A DNA stretch of 64,000 nt, taken from Bacillus sp. REN3. GTDB lineage: Bacteria > Bacillota > Bacilli > Bacillales > Cytobacillaceae. Made by a program: the position numbers and the translations under genes. Positions 56,911 through 64,000 of the stretch are shown in pieces. Position 1 is the stretch's first letter. The number at the start of each line of letters is the position of its first letter. The notes beneath the pieces were generated by a model. That model did not search any database and was not told where the DNA came from. It saw nothing but the letters and a program-made list of their open reading frames with translations. The DNA lies in the NCBI RefSeq assembly GCF_017912555.1, contig NZ_JAERSD010000016.1, positions 1 to 64,000 of the forward strand. The letters are read 5' to 3'.

Positions 56911-57716
56911 AAGGCCACCTGGAAAAAAAGACGGCCATTTTCTCGCTGACCGCATTCCTGATCGTTGTGTTGTATTATTTGGGAGTTTCCTTCCTATACC
57001 TTTCGCCGCTTGAAGACACCCTTGCAGCGAAGGAACGGCAGCTCGATTCCATCCAGAAGCTGAACGTTGCGCTTGAGAAAAGGCTAGCTCCAAAAAATGA
57101 GGATGATGCCAATATCATCGCTGAACTGCAAAAACAGGTACCGGCAGAACCGATGATCGAACAGCTGATGTTAGATTTTGAAAAAGCAGAAATCGTTTCC
57201 AACAGCCTGATCACATCAATGGAGTTCGACAAAGGATCCACAGCAGGCGGCCGTGATCAGACAACTGTCCGTGAGAAGGAAAAGGAAGCGAAATCGGCTT
57301 CTGGTCCGGAAAGGCAAAAGGATGGCCAGGCGGGCGGATCGCTTTGGGATGTCGTAATGCCAGAGGGAATATCAAACTCGCAGGTGACAATCATTGTTGC
57401 TTCAGAAAGCTACTTTGAACTTGAACAATTCATTGAAACACTGGAATCCCTGGACAGGGCCGTAGTGGTCGATTCGATTTCCTTTAAGGGACCTGAGGAA
57501 GTAGCTGCCCTTTCCGATTCTAATGAATCGATCGAAATGACATTGACTGTGAATGCATTTTTTCTGGAAGAGCCAGAAGACCAGGAAGGTTCAACTCCTA
57601 AAATCCAGGTTCCTGAACCAGCAGGCAAGCGGAACCCGTTCCCGGCGCTCAGTGATCTTTCCGAGGGTAGTCCCGCTGAAATAGAACGGTCTTTCGATGA
57701 AGAGGAAGATGAGTAA
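56907..57716 (+). CDS. pilO: PilO-like alignment complex protein
   Basis: The 269-residue protein has an N-terminal membrane helix (AIFSLTAFLIVVLYYLGVSF), a coiled coil (about 38-75), and an extracytoplasmic domain (VTIIVASESYFELEQFIETL, about 165-185) of the PilO type, then an acidic tail. Sequence similarity alone is weak; topology, size and place after PilN decide the call. ATG 56907 overlaps the pilN stop and follows GGAGGCGAGGG. It is the last pilus gene and is followed by a terminator. Confidence 0.8.
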   Translation: MKGHLEKKTAIFSLTAFLIVVLYYLGVSFLYLSPLEDTLAAKERQLDSIQKLNVALEKRLAPKNEDDANIIAELQKQVPAEPMIEQLMLDFEKAEIVSNSLITSMEFDKGSTAGGRDQTTVREKEKEAKSASGPERQKDGQAGGSLWDVVMPEGISNSQVTIIVASESYFELEQFIETLESLDRAVVVDSISFKGPEEVAALSDSNESIEMTLTVNAFFLEEPEDQEGSTPKIQVPEPAGKRNPFPALSDLSEGSPAEIERSFDEEEDE

Positions 57717-57748
57717 TCTTCAAGTGAAAAAATTGACGAAATCATTCT

Positions 57749-57783
57749 ATAACAAGACGACAAAAGTCTTGTTATTTTTTTTT
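57749..57783 (+). terminator. Terminator of the pilus operon
   Basis: ATAACAAGAC (57749-57758) pairs with GTCTTGTTAT (57766-57775), followed by T to 57783. It separates the pilus genes from spoIIB. Confidence 0.9.
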
Positions 57784-57835
57784 GGCCATGTGATAGGATG
57801 AAGCAAGACTAGATCGGCAGGAGGAGGGATGTACG

Positions 57836-58855
57836 TTGGACAAGCAGGGAAAGACGATCACCATCAAAATAAATGGCAAGGACCGCCTGTTAAAAACAGA
57901 TAGGCATGTCGAAAAGGAGAAGAACGGCGGGGAACTATTAGGAAACAGAGATGAAACATTGCTGGAAACGGCAGCTGCAAAGGAAACAGCAGAGGACAGC
58001 TTTGATTGGATTCTGCCGGATCCAGTTGCAGGGGAACCTCCGAAGGAATATAAAATTGCCCCAAAGCCGGCCAAGAAACTGAAGGGAAAAGTTGCGATAT
58101 CTGTCTGGAATAAGAAAGGCAGCCAAAGCAAGCATTTCTATACAAGGATATTCCTTACCGTCTTTTTTGCGATTTTGCTGGGCTCCGCTTTTGGGGTCAC
58201 GATCCTCAAGCTGGTCACCTCCGAGGAACCGAGTGCCCTGCAGGGAGCTTTTGAACCTGCAGAAAAAAACACCGAAAATCCTCCAGCTGGAAGTGAATCG
58301 CTAGATTTAGCCAGCCTAAAAGCCTTTATTGTCCAGAATGGTGTGTTCACAACAGAGGGTGCGGCCAAAGCAAGGCTTGACTTGCTAAGGGAGAAAGGCG
58401 TGGGCGCGCAAATTTTTACATTTGGGGGCCAATATGCGATTTATATGGGGATAGCCGGATCGATTGAGGAAGCCAAAAAAAACAGCGAGGAAATCCAAGC
58501 GAAAGGGATTGAAGTATTCGCGAAGCCTGTTGAGGTTGCAGGAGGGAAAGTTTCCAGTCTTAATGAAAGTGAAGCGGATTTCCTCCGGAAGGCGCCTGAA
58601 ATCTATTCAATCTTAACAGCCGGGATTGTTGGGACAGCGGAGGATCTGAAAAAGGTAAAGGACTATCATTCGATGGTTGCCGCCATTGCCGATAAAGATA
58701 TCAAGGATAAAAATATCCGGAAGGCAAAAGCCGGCATTGAAAATGCAAGCAAGGCATTCATTGCATATCAGTCAACCAAGGATGAAAAGCTACTTTCTGA
58801 ATCAAGGAACGGGCTGTTGTCATTTCTTTCTGCCTATCAGGCAATCGGGAATTGA
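57836..58855 (+). CDS. spoIIB: Stage II sporulation protein B (SpoIIB)
   Basis: The 339-residue protein has a charged cytoplasmic N-terminus with KTITIKINGKDRLL (5-18), a single membrane helix (IFLTVFFAILLGSAFGVTIL, about 105-125), and an extracytoplasmic SPOR-like domain (KAFIVQNGVFTTEGAAKARL, about 162-181). SpoIIB helps septal peptidoglycan thinning and localises engulfment proteins during sporulation. TTG 57836 follows GGAGGAGGG. The family is poorly conserved; position before maf-radC-mreB as in B. subtilis supports the call. Confidence 0.88.
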   Translation: MDKQGKTITIKINGKDRLLKTDRHVEKEKNGGELLGNRDETLLETAAAKETAEDSFDWILPDPVAGEPPKEYKIAPKPAKKLKGKVAISVWNKKGSQSKHFYTRIFLTVFFAILLGSAFGVTILKLVTSEEPSALQGAFEPAEKNTENPPAGSESLDLASLKAFIVQNGVFTTEGAAKARLDLLREKGVGAQIFTFGGQYAIYMGIAGSIEEAKKNSEEIQAKGIEVFAKPVEVAGGKVSSLNESEADFLRKAPEIYSILTAGIVGTAEDLKKVKDYHSMVAAIADKDIKDKNIRKAKAGIENASKAFIAYQSTKDEKLLSESRNGLLSFLSAYQAIGN

Positions 58856-58932
58856 CCCTTTGAATGTAAAAATATTTTCCGGGAAATTGTACAAATTAGG
58901 ATGGTCTGCCAATCGTGAGGCGGACCATGTTT

Positions 58933-58976
58933 TTTGTCGACAAATCATTGTTTGCGGGGAGGAAGTCTGTTACGAT
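58933..58976 (+). promoter_or_regulatory. Promoter candidate of maf with an upstream palindrome
   Basis: TTGTTT (58948-58953), 17-base spacer, TACGAT (58971-58976). Immediately upstream lies the perfect 12-bp palindrome TTTGTCGACAAA (58933-58944), which on each strand matches seven of eight bases of the Spo0A box TTGTCGAA. Regulation by Spo0A is speculative. Confidence 0.4.
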
Positions 58977-59023
58977 TAGCTTGTATCTCCCTAAGATGCA
59001 AATCGATTTAGAAAGGTGATCAT

Positions 59024-59596
59024 ATGCAGCGCCTCATTTTAGCCTCTTCTTCTCCACGGCGAAAAGAACTTCTGGAAACACTCCGCTTACCATTTGAAAT
59101 TTCCAGCAGCGATGCAGACGAAAGTTTCAGCGATGAGCTTACGCCAGCTGAAGCAGTGATGGAGCTTGCTTCAAGGAAAGCCAGGGCGGTAGCTGGAAAC
59201 TATCCTGATTGTTTCATCATCGGTTCGGATACAGTTGTCGTCCACGGCGGCACGATTCTTGGGAAACCTTCAGATGAACAGGAAGCAGCTTCCATGCTAA
59301 GAAAGCTGTCCGGGAACACACACGCTGTCTATACTGGGGTTTCCATCCACTCCCCCTGGAAGGAAGAACGGTTTTACGAAAAAACAGATGTGACGTTCTG
59401 GGAATTGTCAGATGAAGAAATCGACACCTATATAAAGAGCGGTGAACCATTTGATAAAGCAGGCGGCTACGGAATCCAGGGTTTTGGAAGCATGCTTGTC
59501 AAGCATATCAGTGGTGATTACTTCACAGTTGTTGGACTTCCTGTATCAAGACTTATCAGGGAGCTCAAGAAAATGGGTTTCATCCTTCCTTATTGA
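59024..59596 (+). CDS. maf: Nucleoside triphosphate pyrophosphatase Maf
   Basis: The 190-residue Maf/HAM1-like enzyme hydrolyses dTTP, UTP and modified pyrimidine triphosphates (YhdE type). LILASSSPRRKELLETL (3-19) is the signature N-terminus; IGSDTVVVHGGTILGKP (about 66-82), HAVYTGVSI and GGYGIQGFGSMLVKHISGDY (about 147-166) complete the site. Overproduction blocks septation in B. subtilis. AAAGGTG precedes ATG 59024. Confidence 0.96.
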   Translation: MQRLILASSSPRRKELLETLRLPFEISSSDADESFSDELTPAEAVMELASRKARAVAGNYPDCFIIGSDTVVVHGGTILGKPSDEQEAASMLRKLSGNTHAVYTGVSIHSPWKEERFYEKTDVTFWELSDEEIDTYIKSGEPFDKAGGYGIQGFGSMLVKHISGDYFTVVGLPVSRLIRELKKMGFILPY

Positions 59597-59663
59597 TTTA
59601 GATTGCCACAGAAACTTCTTCTACACTTCCCTCGTCATAAATATATGACCGGGAGGAATTCAT

Positions 59664-60353
59664 TTGGTTTCAAATCCATTGATGATAAAAGATTATCCAC
59701 AAAATGAGCGGCCAAGGGAACGTTTTATCCAAAATGGCCCCCAGAGCCTGTCAAATCATGAGTTGCTTGCCCTGCTGCTTGGGACAGGCACACGTGAAGA
59801 ATCCGTCCTGCAGCTGGCCAACCGGATGCTTTCCCAGTTCGAGGGACTGCGGCTGTTAAAGGATGCTACACTTGAAGAACTGACCCAAATTAAAGGTGTG
59901 GGCAAAGCGAAGGCAATCCATGTCCTCGCAGCAGTGGAAATCGGCAGGCGCATTGCCAGCCATACACTTGAAGAACGCTATGTGATCCGTTCCCCTGAAG
60001 ATGGAGCGAAATATTTGATGAACGATATGCGTTTCCTGACACAGGAGCATTTCGTCTGTCTTTATTTAAACACGAAAAACCAAATCCTCCATAAGCAGAC
60101 GATTTTTATCGGCAGCCTCAATGCTTCGATTGTCCACCCGCGCGAGGTATACAAGGAAGCTGTTCGCCGTTCGGCAGCTTCGCTCATCTGCGTCCATAAC
60201 CATCCTTCAGGAGACCCGTCTCCAAGCAGGGAGGATATCGAGGTCACCAAACGCCTGGCAGAGTCAGGAAAGATAGTCGGCATTGAACTGCTCGACCACT
60301 TAATCATCGGCGAAAACAAATATGTTAGTTTGAAGGAAAAAGGGTATGTATGA
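59664..60353 (+). CDS. radC: RadC family protein (JAB-type metallopeptidase fold)
   Basis: The 229-residue protein has an N-terminal helix-hairpin-helix region (ALLLGTGTREESVLQLANRM; LTQIKGVGKAKAIHVLAAVE, about 72-91) and a C-terminal JAB/MPN-like domain with the metal motif VHNHPSGDPSPSREDI (about 176-191). Despite the name, a role in DNA repair is doubtful; the biochemical function is unknown. TTG 59664 follows GGGAGGA. Confidence 0.95.
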   Translation: MVSNPLMIKDYPQNERPRERFIQNGPQSLSNHELLALLLGTGTREESVLQLANRMLSQFEGLRLLKDATLEELTQIKGVGKAKAIHVLAAVEIGRRIASHTLEERYVIRSPEDGAKYLMNDMRFLTQEHFVCLYLNTKNQILHKQTIFIGSLNASIVHPREVYKEAVRRSAASLICVHNHPSGDPSPSREDIEVTKRLAESGKIVGIELLDHLIIGENKYVSLKEKGYV

Positions 60354-60485
60354 TACTAGGATTTTGTTGAACCTTAAGATATAATATATTTTATGGTTTT
60401 TGCTGGCTTTTTGAAGAAATGTCAAAAAAATCTGGTATGACAATCATTCTTATTTTCTTAAATAGATTGCTTGTTCTTTAATTGA

Positions 60486-61535
<1,050 letters not shown>

Positions 61536-61543
61536 AAGGAGTA

Positions 61544-61575
61544 GGGAATGGCGCGCCCATTTCCCTTCTTCTCGT
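61544..61575 (+). terminator. Hairpin between mreB and mreC, possible partial terminator
   Basis: GGGAATGG (61544-61551) pairs imperfectly with CCCATTTCCC (61556-61565), followed by TTCTTCTCGTT. It could reduce readthrough so that mreB is made in excess over mreCD. The T tract is interrupted. Confidence 0.35.
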
Positions 61576-61599
61576 TACTAATACGGAGAGGTGTAGATC

Positions 61600-62481
61600 A
61601 TGCCACAGTTTTTTTTGAATAAACGCCTGTTAATGCTGCTCGTAAGCATTATAGTCCTCGTGGCATTGATTGGTTTTTCTTTAAGGGAAAGGGAAGAATT
61701 GACCTGGCCAGAGCAGTTTGTCAAAGACTCTACAAGCTGGGTGCAATCCCTTGTATCCAGGCCAGCACACTACGTGGCCGGCTGGTTTGAGAATCTTCAA
61801 GACTTGCAAAATACATATCAAGAAAATAAAGAACTGAAAAAACGGTTGGATGATATGGCCCGACTTGAAGCGAAAGTATATTCCCTTGAAAGAGACAACG
61901 AGGAGCTTCAGGAAATCCTGGATAAGAAAGAGTCCCTTTCAAAATATGAACCAAAGCAGGCAATCGTCGTTGCCCGCAACCCGGAGCGATGGAATGAACT
62001 GATTGTCATCAACAAAGGAAAAGCGAATGGCATTGAGAAGAATATGGCCGTCGTCACGTCGCGGGGACTGATTGGAAAAGTCAAAAGCACGACCCCGTTT
62101 TCTTCCACTGTTCAGCTTGTAAGCGCCCTGGATCCGGCAAACAGGATTTCTGCCATCCTCCAGGGTGAGAAAAAACTTCATGGGACGATTGAGGGCTACG
62201 ATAAGGAGAAAGAACTGTTATTGATGAAAGGACTTCCTTATGACGCCAAGGTTAAAAAAGGGGAAAATGTCGTGACTTCAGGAATGGGCGGTGTTTTCCC
62301 TAAAGATTTGCCAATCGGGAAGGTTGTGAAGGTTGTTCCGGATGAATTCGGCCTGAACCAGACAGCCTATGTGAAACCTGAAGCGGACCTGTATGATCTG
62401 GAGCATGTAATGGTTGTGAAAAAGGTCATGGATTCTGTTGAATTCCCTGATGAGTCGGATGGAGAGGAGGAAGGGAAATGA
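61600..62481 (+). CDS. mreC: Rod shape-determining protein MreC
   Basis: The 293-residue protein has one N-terminal membrane helix (LLMLLVSIIVLVALIGFSL, about 8-26), a coiled coil (about 70-112) and the extracytoplasmic double beta-barrel MreC domain (VVTSRGLIGKVKSTTPFSST, about 148-167; VTSGMGGVFPKDLPIGKV, about 225). It links MreB to wall-synthesis enzymes. GGAGAGG precedes ATG 61600 and the stop overlaps mreD by four bases. Confidence 0.96.
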   Translation: MPQFFLNKRLLMLLVSIIVLVALIGFSLREREELTWPEQFVKDSTSWVQSLVSRPAHYVAGWFENLQDLQNTYQENKELKKRLDDMARLEAKVYSLERDNEELQEILDKKESLSKYEPKQAIVVARNPERWNELIVINKGKANGIEKNMAVVTSRGLIGKVKSTTPFSSTVQLVSALDPANRISAILQGEKKLHGTIEGYDKEKELLLMKGLPYDAKVKKGENVVTSGMGGVFPKDLPIGKVVKVVPDEFGLNQTAYVKPEADLYDLEHVMVVKKVMDSVEFPDESDGEEEGK

Positions 62482-62999
62482 CCCGTTTCCTCCTCCCTGC
62501 TCTATTCGTGTTCCTGTTTATCCTCGAGAGCCTTTTTGTGGAATTTCTCCCTGCAGAGCTTTTCAATAGTGATCGTATTCTGGTCCCCCACTTCCTGATG
62601 GCTGGAATACTTTTTCTGACAGCATATGTGGGGCAAAAGCAGGGAATTCTTTATGGACTTATCTTTGGTCTGCTCTTTGATCTTGTCTATACAGAAATAA
62701 TCGGGATCTATCTTGTCCTGTTTCCTTTGATCGCTTATCTATTCGCTTATATGATGAAGATGCTCCAAACGAACATTCTGATTGTCTCTTTACTCTCCCT
62801 GATCGGCATTGCATTGCTTGAAATCAGCGCTTATCAGTTTATGCACTTGATCAAAGTGACGGATCTGGAGTTTGCAGTGTTTTTAAAAATCAGGATGTAT
62901 CCGACCTTGATTTTAAATCTTGCCTTCATCATCCTGGCTGCCTATCCATTCAAAAGGCAGTTCGAGAATGCTGCCGAAAGATTGCGCAATGCGCAATGA
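62478..62999 (+). CDS. mreD: Rod shape-determining protein MreD
   Basis: The 173-residue protein is almost entirely hydrophobic with five or six membrane helices (FLLPALFVFLFILESLFVEF; FLMAGILFLTAYVG; GLIFGLLFDLVYTEIIGIYL, which is the family signature region). It works with MreC in the elongation machinery. ATG 62478 overlaps the mreC stop (ATGA). Confidence 0.95.
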   Translation: MTRFLLPALFVFLFILESLFVEFLPAELFNSDRILVPHFLMAGILFLTAYVGQKQGILYGLIFGLLFDLVYTEIIGIYLVLFPLIAYLFAYMMKMLQTNILIVSLLSLIGIALLEISAYQFMHLIKVTDLEFAVFLKIRMYPTLILNLAFIILAAYPFKRQFENAAERLRNAQ

Positions 63000-63017
63000 C
63001 CAAGAAATTTCTTGGTC
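62998..63017 (+). other. Perfect 20-bp palindrome overlapping the mreD stop
   Basis: GACCAAGAAA (62998-63007) is followed directly by its reverse complement TTTCTTGGTC (63008-63017). With no T run it is not a standard terminator; it may be an RNA hairpin at the mreD end or a protein-binding site. Confidence 0.5.
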
Positions 63018-63032
63018 CTCACCAATCTAATT

Positions 63033-63062
63033 AAAGGAATCTGATACATGCTTGTCGAATTT
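63033..63062 (+). promoter_or_regulatory. Sigma-H-type promoter upstream of minC, overlapping a Spo0A box
   Basis: AAAGGAATC (63033-63041), 12-base spacer, GTCGAATTT (63054-63062) fits the sigma-H pattern RnAGGAWWW-N11-12-RnnGAATWW with one mismatch. The -10 overlaps TTGTCGAA (63052-63059), an exact Spo0A box. This would give minC(D) a stationary-phase promoter independent of mreB. The leader from here to minC is about 245 bases and contains nothing else I recognise. Confidence 0.6.
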
Positions 63063-63314
63063 CTTTTAGCGGGGATCATGGACCAGCTTCTCTATGCAGA
63101 ATATTGTCAAGTTGCAGTTCCTGGGCCCACATGGATAGCCATGCCTTCGGAAGGAAAGGGCGAATGGCTTCCGTAGGTTCCTTTCAGCCTTTCGGTTATG
63201 GACCGGGCAAGACGGACCTTTCGTTGTTTTTAGAAGGGAGGATGCCGTTTTCCACCGAGAAGGCGTCTGGCTTTAACAGGTGCCTGCACTTTTCTTACGA
63301 GGTGAACATCCAGT

Positions 63315-63995
63315 ATGAAGAAAATACAAAATGTGACAATTAAAGGGACAAAGGATGGTTTGACGCTCCATTTGGACGATACTTGTTCCTATGAAGATTT
63401 GAAAAAAGAGCTGGACAGAAAGCTTTCCAATTCAACACGGGTGAACGACGATCAGCAGCTACTGTCCGTCAAAGTGAAGGCGGGGAATCGCTACCTTAGT
63501 GATGAGCAGCAGGAAGAACTGAAGGAACTGATCCGGCAAAAGCGCAACTTGATTGTCGAGGATCTTGAAACGAACGTGATGACCAAGGCTGAAGCCGAGC
63601 GGATGATACAGGAGTCGGAAATCGTCACAGTAGCACGCGTCATCCGTTCGGGACAGGTACTTGAAATTGTCGGGGATTTACTTCTTATCGGCGATGTGAA
63701 TCCCGGAGGAACAGTCAAGGCGACAGGGAATATCTTCATTATGGGTGCGTTGAAAGGGATTGCCCATGCTGGATGCGAGGGAAATGCGGATGCAGTGATT
63801 GCGGCATCCATGATGAAACCATCCCAGCTCCGGATCAACGACTGTATCAATCGTGCGCCAGATCAGCCGCAGGATGATGAGAACAGGATCATGGAGTGTG
63901 CGTACATATCGGATAACCAGCAGATTGTTGTTGATAGATTGCAAGTTTTGATGAAGAAAAGACCTAATTTAACGAGATTTGAAGGAGGCCGCTAA
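63315..63995 (+). CDS. minC: Septum site-determining protein MinC
   Basis: The 226-residue division inhibitor has the N-terminal FtsZ-antagonist domain (VTIKGTKDGLTLHLDD, about 7-22) and the C-terminal beta-helical dimerisation and MinD-binding domain (RSGQVLEIVGDLLLIGDVNP, about 111-130; GNIFIMGALKGIAHAGCEGN, about 137). With MinD it blocks septa near the poles. ATG 63315 follows GAGGTGA. It is separated from mreD by 315 bases but lies in the same direction, as in B. subtilis. Confidence 0.97.
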   Translation: MKKIQNVTIKGTKDGLTLHLDDTCSYEDLKKELDRKLSNSTRVNDDQQLLSVKVKAGNRYLSDEQQEELKELIRQKRNLIVEDLETNVMTKAEAERMIQESEIVTVARVIRSGQVLEIVGDLLLIGDVNPGGTVKATGNIFIMGALKGIAHAGCEGNADAVIAASMMKPSQLRINDCINRAPDQPQDDENRIMECAYISDNQQIVVDRLQVLMKKRPNLTRFEGGR

Positions 63996-63996
63996 C

Positions 63997-64000
63997 ATGG
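63997..64000 (+). CDS. minD: First bases of the next gene, presumably minD (cut by window end)
   Basis: A strong ribosome binding site (GAAGGAGG, 63981-63988) is followed by ATGG at 63997. Only four bases are visible; the identity as minD rests on the conserved minC-minD order. Confidence 0.45.

Noticed and set aside
63104-63343. 79-codon frame between mreD and minC
   Set aside because: No ribosome binding site, composition unlike neighbours, and it overlaps the certain minC start in another frame.

Overview
The window is low-to-mid GC Bacillota chromosome, almost certainly from a Bacillaceae species close to Bacillus/Mesobacillus. Gene order follows Bacillus subtilis over long stretches: racE-gerM-rph-ysnA-ysnB, ilv-leu-ysoA-tig-clpX-lonB-lonA-engB, hemAXCDBL-spoVID-ysxE-valS-folC, and spoIIB-maf-radC-mreBCD-minC(D). 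Sporulation genes (gerM, lonB, spoVID, ysxE, spoIIB), TTG/GTG starts behind strong purine-rich ribosome binding sites, and tRNA-dependent T-box leaders all fit an endospore former. I cannot name the species.

Layout. Positions 1-3000 are accessory: a truncated transposase, two small AT-rich genes and a large serine recombinase that abuts the 3' end of a LuxR-type response regulator gene, as if an element had integrated into it. A MocR/GabR regulator and a divergent proline-dehydrogenase-like gene (3326-5819) share operator-like repeats. Then come MarR (ysmB), glutamate racemase, GerM, RNase PH, an ITP/XTP pyrophosphatase and a phosphoesterase, followed by a tRNA-Arg(TCT). From 11.9 to 21.4 kb lies the branched-chain amino acid operon, with a possible CodY box upstream of ilvE and a Leu T-box between ilvE and ilvB. 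From 21.5 to 31.2 kb are protein quality-control genes (TPR protein, trigger factor, ClpX, LonB, LonA) and the ribosome-assembly GTPase EngB. From 32 to 38.4 kb is the heme pathway from glutamyl-tRNA to uroporphyrinogen, then spore-coat genes, valS with its own Val T-box, a divergent pair of RimK-like ATP-grasp ligases and folC.

The least standard block is 48.1-57.7 kb: a VanW/G5 surface protein followed by a compact type IV pilus cluster (PilB, PilT, PilC, pilin, prepilin peptidase PilD, PilM, PilN, PilO-like). It sits between folC and spoIIB, where B. subtilis carries only comC (the prepilin peptidase). It contains both extension and retraction ATPases, so it looks like a retractable pilus rather than only a Com pseudopilus. 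A small membrane gene with two apparent compensating frameshifts lies at its front.

The window ends with spoIIB, maf, radC, the cell-shape genes mreBCD and the septum-site gene minC; minD begins at the last bases. Regulatory signals I could read by eye include sigma-A promoters, a close match to a sigma-F/G promoter before lonB, a good sigma-H match before minC, and many intrinsic terminators. All family calls rest on reading motifs and gene order; no database search was run.
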